From contig RFIY01000037.1 of assembly GCA_003695505.1 (NCBI GenBank), positions 1-23,299 of the forward strand: a stretch of 23,299 nt of DNA. The letters are read 5' to 3'. This DNA is from Candidatus Dadabacteria bacterium (lineage in GTDB: Bacteria > J088). The notes under the pieces were generated by a model. The model did not search any database. It saw only the letters and a list, made by a program, of their open reading frames with translations, and was not told the DNA's origin. Position numbers and translations under genes: made by a program. Shown here piece by piece: positions 1-7,601 of the stretch. How positions within the stretch are numbered: position 1 is the stretch's first letter; each line of letters begins with the position of its first letter.

Positions 1-201
1 CGCAGCCGCTCGATCTGCTTCATCACCTTTTGCGCAGTCTCCTGGTTGTCCCAGAATCCCGGCGCGGATGCCTGCCGTTCGAGCAATTCGATTTCTTCTC
101 TGCGGCGATCCGGGTCAAAGATACCCCCTTACGGCATCGAGCCGCGTCCGGGAGTCCTCGATGCGGCGCTGCAAATCGCCGTATTCAATCGTCTGGTTCA
201 T
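1..201 (-). CDS. prfB: Peptide chain release factor 2 (RF2), N-terminal part, with programmed +1 frameshift
   Basis: RF2 recognises UAA and UGA stop codons and triggers release of the finished peptide from the ribosome. Only the N-terminal region is present; the gene runs off the left edge, so the SPF and GGQ motifs are not visible. Translation from the ATG at 201 gives 28 codons starting MNQTIEYGDLQ and ending RGYL, then an in-frame TGA at 117-115. Skipping one base resumes as DPDRRREEIELLERQ and continues open through APGFWDN to the edge, as in RF2 proteins. A GAGG ribosome site lies 6 bases before the ATG, inside the end of lnt, and the two genes overlap by 17 bases. The break is therefore the known autoregulatory frameshift, not a mutation. 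RF1 has no such site, which supports prfB rather than prfA. Confidence 0.95.
114..129 (-). promoter_or_regulatory. prfB programmed +1 frameshift signal
   Basis: On the minus strand the sequence reads AGGGGG TAT CTT TGA C. This has the three canonical parts: an internal Shine-Dalgarno-like AGGGGG (129-124), the slippery CTT codon (120-118), and the in-frame UGA followed by C (117-114). In known prfB genes low RF2 leaves the ribosome paused at UGA, and it slips +1 to make full-length RF2. Codon 29 is the stop. The match to the established element is complete. Confidence 0.95.
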
Positions 202-1777
202 GTTGTGCCTCATTCGTCATCGAGTTCAGGTTTGCGGCCACGCGGCGCAACCTGTAACGCTGCCAGAGCGCGCACGCAAACATGCCCAGTGTACACAGCA
301 GCCAGAAACCGTGCAGCCATCCGGCTACCGCAACGTATGGTGCGGCATCGGATGGCCTGGGATGAGCGATGAGTACGTCGCGATGATTCAGCGGCAGCAG
401 CTTGCGCAATGCGCCGGTTCGGTCGATCCAGGCTGAGATGCCTGTATTTGCGGCGCGAACGATCGGCAACCCGGTCTCGACGGCCCGTAGCTGTGCTTGC
501 GCCAGGTGCTGCCAGGGCGCCGCCGTTTCCCCAAACCACGCATCGTTGGTCAATTGCACGAGCCAGCGCGCGCCGGAGCGAGCGAACTGGGCCACCTCAG
601 CCGAAAAAATCACTTCGTAGCAAATCAGCACGCCAAACGGCTGTCCCGCGACCTCGAGCAGATTCCGCTCGCGTCCAGGCTGGAATTCGCCGACGCCAGG
701 CACCAGTTTGCGTACGAAAAAGAGCAGATCCTCGTACGGAACATACTCGCCGAACGGAACAAGATGGACCTTGTCGTACGCCCCGACTTCTTTTCCCTCG
801 GCGTCGAGCAGCCACGCACGGTTGAACAGCATCGGCACATCGCGTCCCGGTGGAAACCAGTACGCGGGCGCGCCAAACAGGAGCGGCACTCCCAGCTCGC
901 GCGCAATTTCACGAACAGCGCTGCGATCTGGCCCCGGATTCTGGAAAAAGAACGGCATGGCCGTTTCTGGCCAGACGACGAGATCGAGCGCCGTGACCGT
1001 CGTTGCCCGTCGCGACAGATCCTCATAGAGATGGATCGTCATGTCCTTCATTTCGGGCGTCCACTTCAGTTCCTGCTCGATGTTCCCCTGAACGACCGCA
1101 ACGTTCAGCACATCGTTCGACTGTGGCAGCCCGTCGAGCTGCAACATCGCGGCAAACCACCCGACCGCAATGCCGGCGGACACCAGAAGCGGCACGGCCC
1201 GCCGACGCCCGGATCCGAACTCCACACCCGCAGCAATGAGCCACAGCACAATCAGCGCGAGTCCGGATTCGCCAATCCATCGCGCCGGCGCCAGCCAGGC
1301 CGGAACCGCGGTCAACGGTAACGCAACTGGAGACCAGGGGAACCCCGATAACATCACGCCGCGCATTTCTTCGAACGCCACAATCGCGACCGGCAGGATC
1401 CACCAGCGGTGCACGGCAAATGAGCGCAACGATGTCAGCAGCCGCACGGACCAGACCGCAGCGCCAACGAACAACGCACACCAGGCTGCCAGCAACAGCT
1501 CTGGCGGGACGGACAACACCCACGGGAACAAACCATATTCGTGCAAAAGCGGTACGATCCAGTACAGCGAAACGCCGAACCAGCCCAACCCAAACCGCCA
1601 GCCACTGCGAAAGCCACCGCCGTGCTGCCAGCGGCTCAGCGCCAGTGACCATCCAGCAACCATCAACCACCACGGCCCGATGCCCGGCATCGCGGCACCA
1701 ACGAGCGCGCCTGCCAGGATATCGAGGCAGACGCCGAGCCAGCGGTATCTTTCGCGTTCTGTCACAGTTTGCTGCAT
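185..1777 (-). CDS. lnt: Apolipoprotein N-acyltransferase
   Basis: Lnt is the inner-membrane enzyme that adds the third acyl chain to the N-terminal cysteine of lipoproteins, using phospholipid as donor. The 530-residue product is close to the usual ~510. Its first ~215 residues are hydrophobic membrane segments, followed by a periplasmic nitrilase-like domain. The catalytic triad is visible: E271 in VVWPETAMPFF, K336 in YDKVHLVPFGEY, and C386 in GVLICYEVIF. I chose the ATG at 1777, which leaves 31 bases after the upstream lipoprotein gene; the reading frame stays open to 1882 but that would overlap that gene and adds no family-like sequence. The ribosome site is weak. The 3' end overlaps the prfB start by 17 bases, suggesting translational coupling. 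A lipoprotein gene next to lnt fits the theme but may be incidental. Confidence 0.95.
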   Translation of the reverse strand: MQQTVTERERYRWLGVCLDILAGALVGAAMPGIGPWWLMVAGWSLALSRWQHGGGFRSGWRFGLGWFGVSLYWIVPLLHEYGLFPWVLSVPPELLLAAWCALFVGAAVWSVRLLTSLRSFAVHRWWILPVAIVAFEEMRGVMLSGFPWSPVALPLTAVPAWLAPARWIGESGLALIVLWLIAAGVEFGSGRRRAVPLLVSAGIAVGWFAAMLQLDGLPQSNDVLNVAVVQGNIEQELKWTPEMKDMTIHLYEDLSRRATTVTALDLVVWPETAMPFFFQNPGPDRSAVREIARELGVPLLFGAPAYWFPPGRDVPMLFNRAWLLDAEGKEVGAYDKVHLVPFGEYVPYEDLLFFVRKLVPGVGEFQPGRERNLLEVAGQPFGVLICYEVIFSAEVAQFARSGARWLVQLTNDAWFGETAAPWQHLAQAQLRAVETGLPIVRAANTGISAWIDRTGALRKLLPLNHRDVLIAHPRPSDAAPYVAVAGWLHGFWLLCTLGMFACALWQRYRLRRVAANLNSMTNEAQHEPDD

Positions 1778-1808
1778 CCGGTCGCCAGGTCGGGAAACGG
1801 TACTGGCT

Positions 1809-2384
1809 TCAGGGCCAGCGGAGGGTTGTCTGGCGGCCTCCGACAGCCTGCACATGCAATTGCAGCGGCGCGTCCAGTGCACTCACGGGCAGGGGAAACG
1901 TCAATAGCGCCGCAGCACTCCAGGGATTCCACGCCGGAAAAAACCGTTCAAATCCCACCGGCACCCGAAGCGTGTCGATATGTTTGGGGAAAACACGCGG
2001 CTCGCCCTCGGTGGACAAGAAAAAAGACCACGGGCTGTCCGGCGGTTCCACGAGCCGCCAGTCACGATGCTGCGCCGTCAGTATCAGCAGCAGTGTTGCC
2101 TCGGTTCCGCCGGGCGCAAAACCAACGATATCCGTGATGGCGCGCCCGGGCATCTCGCGTGCAATCGTCGATGTCAGAGCCGTCGCGAATGCATTCGACA
2201 GCAGGGTGGCACTGACCAGGCCAACGGTTTCGAAGTTGCTGTACAAGCGACCATCGCGCGTCGCGTGCTCGTGCGGCAAGCCCTGCCCAACCGCCCCCGG
2301 AAAAGTCTGGGAAACGCGCTCCCAGCTCGAACAGCCCGCAGCCGTCAAGGCAAGCAGACACAGTATGGCGATCGGTCGCCTCAT
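1809..2384 (-). CDS. Predicted lipoprotein of unknown function
   Basis: I do not recognise a family for this 191-residue protein. It starts with a short basic stretch (MRRP), a hydrophobic core, and a lipobox-like LTAAGC with the candidate lipidated cysteine at residue 18, followed by Ser-Ser, so outer-membrane sorting is possible. The mature part has no further cysteine, no obvious repeats and no membrane helix long enough to be convincing. It is mixed alpha/beta in composition, with WERVSQTFPGAVGQG near the start. Its ATG overlaps the pyrE stop in an ATGA arrangement, so the two are probably translated together, and lnt follows 31 bases later. The gene context (lnt next door) suits a lipoprotein, but gives no function. 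The coding call is firm; the role is unknown. Confidence 0.8.
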   Translation of the reverse strand: MRRPIAILCLLALTAAGCSSWERVSQTFPGAVGQGLPHEHATRDGRLYSNFETVGLVSATLLSNAFATALTSTIAREMPGRAITDIVGFAPGGTEATLLLILTAQHRDWRLVEPPDSPWSFFLSTEGEPRVFPKHIDTLRVPVGFERFFPAWNPWSAAALLTFPLPVSALDAPLQLHVQAVGGRQTTLRWP

Positions 2385-2968
2385 GAAAGCAATTCGCTGC
2401 GAGTAAACAAAGCGCGCACCGGGTAACCCGCCTCTTCGATCGCCTGGCGCCCGCCCTCTTCCCGGTCAACAACGGCAAACACAGCACAAATATTCAGCCC
2501 GTGCGCACGAACCCGTTCACACGCCTGCAGCGCACTGCCGCCGGTGGTCAGCACATCCTCAAGCAGGACGACGGGCGTTCCGTCGGCAAGGTCGGGGCCT
2601 TCGATCCAGCGTCCGGTTCCGTGCCCTTTTGCCTGCTTGCGAATCAGAAAGCCCAGCAAACGACGACCGAGCGTCCAGGCGGCAAGACTGGTGGCTGTCG
2701 TCAGCGGATCCGCGCCCAATGTTGGTCCGCCGACGGCCTCTACGTCGGGATAATCCGCGAGTTCGGCCGTAAACAGCCGACCGATCCACCATGCGCCTTC
2801 CGGATCGAGCGACGTCTTGCGCACATCGACATAGAGATCACTCTGTTTTCCGCTGGCCAGCGTGAAATTTCCGGTGCGAACGCTTCGCTCGCGCAAAATA
2901 TCCGCCAGGCGGGTGCGGCCTTCCTGATTCGACAGTTGCAACTGGGCGGGCAGGGTTGAGGCGTTCAT
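2381..2968 (-). CDS. pyrE: Orotate phosphoribosyltransferase
   Basis: PyrE transfers phosphoribose from PRPP to orotate, giving OMP in de novo pyrimidine synthesis; it is cytosolic and acts as a dimer. The 195-residue product shows the substrate-side signature TGNFTLASGKQSDLYVDVR (residues 32-50), GGPTLGADPLTTA (80-92), the flexible-loop lysines in IRKQAKGHGTGR (109-120), and the PRPP-binding motif VVLLEDVLTTGGS (133-145). I chose the ATG at 2968 because the protein then begins like other short PyrE proteins; GGAG lies about 11 bases upstream, and the longer open frame to 3106 runs into the tRNA-His gene. It heads a compact group with the unknown lipoprotein, lnt and prfB. I do not see a convincing promoter in the 60 bases between the tRNA terminator and the start. 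Confidence 0.95.
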   Translation of the reverse strand: MNASTLPAQLQLSNQEGRTRLADILRERSVRTGNFTLASGKQSDLYVDVRKTSLDPEGAWWIGRLFTAELADYPDVEAVGGPTLGADPLTTATSLAAWTLGRRLLGFLIRKQAKGHGTGRWIEGPDLADGTPVVLLEDVLTTGGSALQACERVRAHGLNICAVFAVVDREEGGRQAIEEAGYPVRALFTRSELLS

Positions 2969-3028
2969 TGCAATGGACTCCGACTTCTGAATTCTGGAAC
3001 GCTGCGGATGCATAAAGCATAACAGGAC

Positions 3029-3060
3029 AAAGCCCGATCCGTGTCCCCGGACCGGGCTTT
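3029..3060 (-). terminator. Hairpin terminator after tRNA-His
   Basis: An inverted repeat AAAGCCCG (3029-3036) / CGGGCTTT (3053-3060), extended by a few inner pairs across one mismatch, closes an ~8-base loop. It starts 4 bases after the tRNA 3' end on the minus strand. The outer stem ends in TTT, but no long T-run follows, so it is an imperfect intrinsic terminator; some read-through into pyrE is possible. Confidence 0.7.
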
Positions 3061-3064
3061 GCTG

Positions 3065-3139
3065 GGTGGATGACCGGATTTGAACCGGCGACCTCCAGGG
3101 CCACAACCTGGCGCTCTAACCGACTGAGCTACACCCACC
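3065..3139 (-). tRNA. tRNA-His, anticodon GTG
   Basis: The minus strand folds as a full cloverleaf. The acceptor arm is GGTGGGTG with CATCCACC, the D arm begins GCTCAGTCGGTTAGAGC, the anticodon stem-loop is CCAGG-TTGTGGC-CCTGG, the variable loop has five bases, and the T arm carries TTCAAAT. The loop places GTG at positions 34-36, which reads histidine codons. The extra G at -1, paired with C73, is encoded; this is the identity element of tRNA-His. The 3' CCA is not encoded (CAGC follows), so it must be added after transcription. A hairpin terminator follows immediately. Confidence 0.97.
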
Positions 3140-3170
3140 ATGACGCTGGATTGATTCTGAAAACAGTTCC

Positions 3171-3203
3171 GCGGGCGATTCGGCGCAATGCCGGGACGCC
3201 CGC
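3171..3203. repeat. Nested inverted repeat between divergent tRNA-His and antiporter gene
   Basis: GCGGGCG (3171-3177) pairs with CGCCCGC (3197-3203). Inside it, CGGC (3181-3184) pairs with GCCG (3190-3193) around a 5-base loop. The two stems are separated by a symmetric 3/3 internal loop. There is no T-run on either side, so it does not look like an intrinsic terminator. It lies in the 178-base divergent spacer and could be an operator, an RNA hairpin, or chance in GC-rich DNA. Confidence 0.4.
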
Positions 3204-3279
3204 GATTCGTTCCATGCTACAGCAGATCCGGCGGCATACGCAACCAACACGTTTACCGCAAAACATTCTCGTATGGGAC

Positions 3280-3285
3280 TATACT
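3280..3285 (+). promoter_or_regulatory. Possible -10 box for the antiporter gene
   Basis: TATACT matches the TATAAT consensus at five of six positions and lies 32 bases before the antiporter ATG. No good -35 hexamer is found at the right distance, so this may be an activator-dependent or weak promoter, or a chance match. Confidence 0.35.
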
Positions 3286-3317
3286 GAACGTGGGTTTCGC
3301 CGGTCGGGGGCAGCGGC

Positions 3318-6017
3318 ATGCACGGCGCACAACACATTCTGCTGGCTGTATTTCTGGTTCTGGTACTGGCGGCGGCAACCCGGCGTCTGTCGCAGGTGAT
3401 CCCGCTGCCCTACACGGCGCTGTTGTTGCTGACAGGGCTCGGACTCGGCGCGGCTGCGAAAACCGCGCAAATTCAGCAGCTCGCTCCGGGCCTGGCCGAG
3501 GCCCTGACCGGACTCGCGGCGATCGATCCCCACCTGCTGTTGTTTCTGTTTCTGCCGCCGCTGCTGTTCGAATCAGCCTTTGCGCTCGATCCTCACGTCT
3601 TTCGCCGTAGCGTTGGTCAGATCGTCCTGCTTGCGGTTCCGGGTCTGTTGCTGGCAACGTTCGGCATCGCCGCCCTGATGAAGGGCATCCTGACGCCGTC
3701 CTGGGACTGGCCGACGGCGCTGATGTTCGGTGCGCTGCTCGGCGCCACGGATCCGGTCGCTGTCGTCGCAATTCTGCGTGAAACCGGCGCCGGCGGTCGC
3801 CTCGGTGCGATCGTCGAGGGGGAATCACTCCTCAACGATGGCACCGCCATCGTCACGTTCAGCGTCTTTTTTGCGTTGGCGACCGGGCAGGCCGACTTCA
3901 GTGGGGCCGCTGTCACGGCGTCGTTTGCCCGTGTCTCGCTGGTCGGCGTCCTCGTTGGCCTGGTCATCGGTGCGCTCGCCGTGCACTGGATCGGCACGGT
4001 CGTTGAGGACGCACTGGTGGAAATCACGATCACAATCACCGCGGCCTGGTTGACCTGGTACGTTGCCGAAGACCTGCTGCACGTCTCCGGCGTACTGGCA
4101 ACCGTTGCACTGGGACTCGTCTTCGCCTGGAGCGGACGACAGCGCATCAGCGCGGCCATCGATGCGTTCCTGCATCAGTTCTGGGAAATGATGGCGTATC
4201 TGGCAAACTCGTTGATCTTCGTACTGGTCGGCGTACTGATCGCCGTACGCGCACCGCTCGGCGATCCAACGGCCTGGCTCCAGCTCGCTGGTTTGTATGT
4301 CGGTATTCATGTTGTTCGCGGGGGCGCCAACCTGCTGCTTTATCCGGCGCTCCAGCGCCTGGGGTACGGCATGACGCACGCCGAGCTCGCACTTCTGTCC
4401 TGGGGCGGGCTGCGTGGCGCAGTCGGCCTGGCGCTGGCGCTCGTCGTCGCGGGTCACGACGGCCTGCCGCAGGATGTCCGCGATCGCGTGCTGTTTCTGA
4501 CGGGGGGAATCGTTGTTCTGACCCTGCTCATCAATGGTTCGACAACACGCCTGGTGCTGCACTGGCTCGGACTCGACCGCATCCCGGAAGCGCGGCGTGC
4601 GCTGCTTGCGCAGGTCGCCAACCGCCTGCACGACACGGCCGCGCGGGAGTTGCTGGTGTTGCGCGACGACCCCTGGCTGCGCCAGGCGGACTGGCAGCGC
4701 GTACAGCGAGACAACCCGGCTCCTGAGCGGGCCAACGAAATGGCCGGAACGTCCGGCAGCAGCATTCAGGAGCTGCGCCAGCGCCTGGTTGCCGTCGAGA
4801 AACGCGCCTACTGGCGGCAATTCGAAGACGGCGTGGTGCGGCCGGAACTGCTGCGCGGCCTGCTGGAGGCCTCCGATGCACTGGCCGATAGCGAAGTTCC
4901 CCTGTCCGACCGCCGAGCATTCGCGCCGCTGTTGTCGACGCCACGTTGGTTACAAACCTTGTCGAAACGCCCCCGGTTTGCACGATTGGCCTGGCCGCTT
5001 GTGACTCGCCGCCTGGAAAACCAGTACGAAATCGCCCGTGCCGTGGCAACTGCACAGGAAGAAGTCCTGCGGGCTCTGGAGGTCCTGGCAACCGATGACG
5101 ACGTACAGGCCGAACTCGAAACCGAAATTCAACGGGCGCGACGAGACGCCCTGGACATCCTCGAATCGACTGCCGAAGGCTTCGCGGCGCTGGCCGCGGC
5201 CGTGCAGACGCGCATCGCCTTGCGCAGTATCGCAACGCGCCTGCGTCACGAGCTCGAAGCGATCATTCGCGAAGGCGTCGCAAACGAAAGTGAAATCGAA
5301 CCCTGGAGAGCCAGAATCCGCCGCGCGATGCATGTACACCTCGGGCGCGACGCGCGCATTCGCGCGATCGATCCATTATCGCTGATCCGGCAGATTCCCT
5401 GGCTCGAAGGCCACGGCGAAGCCATCGTACAACGACTTGCCGAAGCGGGACAGGAGCGCGTGTACGCCCCGGGACAGGAAATTTTTCGGCAGGGTGATCC
5501 CGGCGACCATCTCGTGTTGCTTGCGCACGGACTGGCAGATGTCTGGATCACCTCCCCGGACCAGGAACGTATTCACGTCGCGCGACTCGACCCGGGCAAT
5601 ATTCTTGGAGAAATGGCGCTGATTACCGGTGAACCCCGCACGGCCACCGTGACCGCCCATACACCCGTCACGGTGCTGGCCGTTCCATTTGCTGCAATTC
5701 AGCCGATTCTCGACGACAAACCAGAGCTTGCCGAACGCCTGCTCTGGCTGACCGCCGTACGCCTCGCCGAAAACCTGCTGGCCACGCGACCACCGTGGAC
5801 CGACTGGAACCGCAGCGGCCTGCGACGCTGGCTGCTGATGGGGCGTATAGAACCTGTCAAGGCAGGACAGCGGGTCGAACTGACTCGCCCGGCCGTCCTC
5901 GTCACTGGACGTATGCAGGCAGGCAACGAGTCTCCAGAGGTCGCGCCGGCATTGCTGACGCCTGGCGCCTGGGTCGCCAATGAACGATCACACCTGTTTC
6001 ACCTGCCGCAGCAGTAA
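3318..6017 (+). CDS. CPA1-type Na+/H+ antiporter with C-terminal cyclic-nucleotide-binding-like domain
   Basis: An inner-membrane cation/proton antiporter likely exporting Na+ (or K+) in exchange for H+. Residues 1 to about 410 are hydrophobic and carry the family marks: FLPPLLFESA (78-87), GATDPVAVVAI with D145 (142-152), SLLNDGTA with N173/D174 (170-177), and WGGLRGAVG with R366 (362-370). A long soluble tail follows, Arg/Glu-rich and probably helical (about 430-680), then a cNMP-binding fold (about 690-815) with the phosphate-cassette-like GEMALITGEPRTATV (764-778; R774 is in the position that normally contacts cyclic phosphate). At 899 residues it is far longer than plain NhaP proteins and resembles the plant SOS1 layout. 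The ATG at 3318 has a GGGGG stretch 7-11 bases upstream. It is the only plus-strand gene and stands alone. The ligand and transported ion are inferences. Confidence 0.9.
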   Translation: MHGAQHILLAVFLVLVLAAATRRLSQVIPLPYTALLLLTGLGLGAAAKTAQIQQLAPGLAEALTGLAAIDPHLLLFLFLPPLLFESAFALDPHVFRRSVGQIVLLAVPGLLLATFGIAALMKGILTPSWDWPTALMFGALLGATDPVAVVAILRETGAGGRLGAIVEGESLLNDGTAIVTFSVFFALATGQADFSGAAVTASFARVSLVGVLVGLVIGALAVHWIGTVVEDALVEITITITAAWLTWYVAEDLLHVSGVLATVALGLVFAWSGRQRISAAIDAFLHQFWEMMAYLANSLIFVLVGVLIAVRAPLGDPTAWLQLAGLYVGIHVVRGGANLLLYPALQRLGYGMTHAELALLSWGGLRGAVGLALALVVAGHDGLPQDVRDRVLFLTGGIVVLTLLINGSTTRLVLHWLGLDRIPEARRALLAQVANRLHDTAARELLVLRDDPWLRQADWQRVQRDNPAPERANEMAGTSGSSIQELRQRLVAVEKRAYWRQFEDGVVRPELLRGLLEASDALADSEVPLSDRRAFAPLLSTPRWLQTLSKRPRFARLAWPLVTRRLENQYEIARAVATAQEEVLRALEVLATDDDVQAELETEIQRARRDALDILESTAEGFAALAAAVQTRIALRSIATRLRHELEAIIREGVANESEIEPWRARIRRAMHVHLGRDARIRAIDPLSLIRQIPWLEGHGEAIVQRLAEAGQERVYAPGQEIFRQGDPGDHLVLLAHGLADVWITSPDQERIHVARLDPGNILGEMALITGEPRTATVTAHTPVTVLAVPFAAIQPILDDKPELAERLLWLTAVRLAENLLATRPPWTDWNRSGLRRWLLMGRIEPVKAGQRVELTRPAVLVTGRMQAGNESPEVAPALLTPGAWVANERSHLFHLPQQ

Positions 6018-6317
6018 CCTTACGTCTCTGAAGATTTTCGCGCTCCGGACAGTACCGTCGGTTTCCGGCAGGCGCCAGCTCAATTCGAAAACGGCATTCT
6101 TCAATCGGCAACGCGTCAGTATTCTCACCTTGCGGCGCGTGGACAGAAACCTGTGAACGTAACGTCGGTGCTCTCAAGGTATCTGAGCCCCCTGGACAGA
6201 CTTTCATTGCCCGTTCGGCTCGTGATTACTCTTGCAGCTCGGGGTTAGGATCGAGTTCGGCCACAAAAAAAGCGGGTCCCGAGGGACCCGCCAAAAAGAG
6301 CACTAGCGATGCGAGAT
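6018..6317. other. Convergent intergenic gap
   Basis: About 300 bases separate the 3' ends of the antiporter gene (plus) and actF (minus). The only firm element is the actF-side terminator at 6264-6292. No terminator for the antiporter transcript is obvious. A 46-codon minus-strand frame (5988-6128, GTG start) crosses part of it, but lacks a usable ribosome site and I do not call it. Confidence 0.6.
6264..6292 (-). terminator. Rho-independent terminator of the act operon
   Basis: On the minus strand a perfect GCGGGTCCC/GGGACCCGC-type stem (6272-6291) with a very short loop is followed directly by seven T (6270-6264). It lies 26 bases after the actF stop. On the plus strand no T-run follows, so it serves the minus-strand operon. 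It shows that the operon ends with actF. Confidence 0.92.
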
Positions 6318-7601
6318 CTAGTGATGATGACTACCGTGCTCCAAAACATCCTGAAAGACTGGGTCGCCAACCGGCAAAACCGGCACGTTGCGCAGGAAAA
6401 AGCCGTATGAGGCGAGAAAGAGTCCACCAAAGAACAGGTTCGCGACGCCGTCGATCCAGCCTGGATAGACCGCCTCGGCCGGCGCGACCGGGGCGTGCGG
6501 AAACTGGGATGGGATCACGATCATCCAGTACATCAACCAGAGACCAAGACAAATGATCACGCCAGCGAGTGCAAGGTACTTCGGCTGCCACTTCATCGTC
6601 TTTGGCAACAGGATCCACCACGGCACGATCCAGACCATCGCCAGAATCGTCCAGGCGAGGTTCTCGTACGCACCGGTCGTCCGCTTGATCACATAGCCGA
6701 TTTCTTCGGGCATATTGCCATACCAGATCGGCAAATATTGCGACCACATCAGATACGTCCAGACCATCGTGAACGCAAACATCAGCTTGCCGACATCCCA
6801 GAACTGGTTCTTGCCGATGTAGGCCTCGAGTTGGCCTCGTCGCACAACTGTAGCGCAAATAATGCCGAGAAACGCCATGCCTGCGAGCATGTTGGCCATG
6901 AAGATGAAACCGCCGAACATCGTGGAGTACCAGAACGGTTCCATGCTCATCAGCAGGTCAAACGCGATCAGGCTGACCAGCAGCCCATACAGAATCCCGG
7001 TCAAGGGGCTGAGGCGCACCAGACGATTCTGTACCGCCTGCCATTCGTCCTCGCCACCCGTCGCAGAACCGAACAGGCGCTGAAAGAACGCCGAGGCGTA
7101 GTTTGCCTGCTTCAGCGGCCGGACGTCGCCTTTCAGCGACAGATACAGGTAGCGCATGAACACGGCCACAAGCAACGTGATATAGAGCGTCGTCCGTGCG
7201 AACACATTGACGGGGTTGAGCCAGGTTTCTTTATGTGGGATCGGATGATGTACCCATTCGTACACATGCGATGCCCAGGCACCGCCGACCAGTACAAAAA
7301 ACAGGACCCAGGCCACGGGCAGATAGAACGCGGTTCCTTCGGCAAACCGCATCAGGCTGCGCCCCCAACGCGCATTGGTGATCCGCATCGCGACCGACCA
7401 CATCACACCACCCAGGGCCAGGCCGAGCCAGAAAAAGTAATTGCTCACGAATGCCCGCCAGGCCGCGTCAGCATCGGTAAACAGGGCGGCCACCCAGCCA
7501 GCGAGCCCCACGGCTGCCAGCGCCAGGGCTCCGGACTTCAGAAAGGCCGGAGTATCGAACTGGGTACGTTTGATTGCTTCGTCGAGTCTTGTGGTGCTCA
7601 T
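6318..7601 (-). CDS. actF: Alternative Complex III subunit ActF (NrfD-like membrane protein)
   Basis: ActF is the second NrfD-family integral membrane subunit of ACIII, a quinol:electron-acceptor oxidoreductase of the inner membrane; it is a paralogue of ActC thought to lie in the proton-conducting or structural half. The 427-residue product is mostly hydrophobic, with around ten membrane segments beginning near residue 25 (ALALAAVGLAGWVAAL). Polar pieces such as WVHHPIPHKETWLNPVN (about 115-135) lie between helices. The C-terminus ends in HGSHHH, which is unusual but short. The ATG overlaps the actE stop as ATGA, implying coupled translation. It is the last gene before the terminator. ActC and ActF are told apart here by order: this one follows actE, as in known act clusters. 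Confidence 0.9.
   Translation of the reverse strand: MSTTRLDEAIKRTQFDTPAFLKSGALALAAVGLAGWVAALFTDADAAWRAFVSNYFFWLGLALGGVMWSVAMRITNARWGRSLMRFAEGTAFYLPVAWVLFFVLVGGAWASHVYEWVHHPIPHKETWLNPVNVFARTTLYITLLVAVFMRYLYLSLKGDVRPLKQANYASAFFQRLFGSATGGEDEWQAVQNRLVRLSPLTGILYGLLVSLIAFDLLMSMEPFWYSTMFGGFIFMANMLAGMAFLGIICATVVRRGQLEAYIGKNQFWDVGKLMFAFTMVWTYLMWSQYLPIWYGNMPEEIGYVIKRTTGAYENLAWTILAMVWIVPWWILLPKTMKWQPKYLALAGVIICLGLWLMYWMIVIPSQFPHAPVAPAEAVYPGWIDGVANLFFGGLFLASYGFFLRNVPVLPVGDPVFQDVLEHGSHHH

Noticed and set aside
115-117. In-frame stop codon in prfB as a pseudogene signal
   Set aside because: It is part of the complete, well-known RF2 frameshift element, and the +1 frame continues as RF2.
497-1321. Long plus-strand open frames opposite lnt (and similar ones opposite actB, recJ, secD, purM)
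   Set aside because: They are antisense shadows of strongly supported genes, common at high GC; they are rich in Arg, His and Gln and show no family motifs.
1778-1882. Longer lnt N-terminus starting at 1882
   Set aside because: It would overlap the upstream lipoprotein gene and adds a Cys/Arg-rich stretch unlike Lnt.
3825-4820. 331-codon minus-strand frame opposite the antiporter
   Set aside because: Antisense shadow: Asp/Gln/Arg-rich with no hydrophobic pattern, while the plus frame has all antiporter motifs.
5988-6128. Minus-strand 46-codon frame (GTG start) overlapping the antiporter tail and the convergent gap
   Set aside because: Its composition looks protein-like, but it is very Arg-rich, has no ribosome site at a proper distance, and runs antisense into the antiporter gene. 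Chance in GC-rich DNA is more likely.
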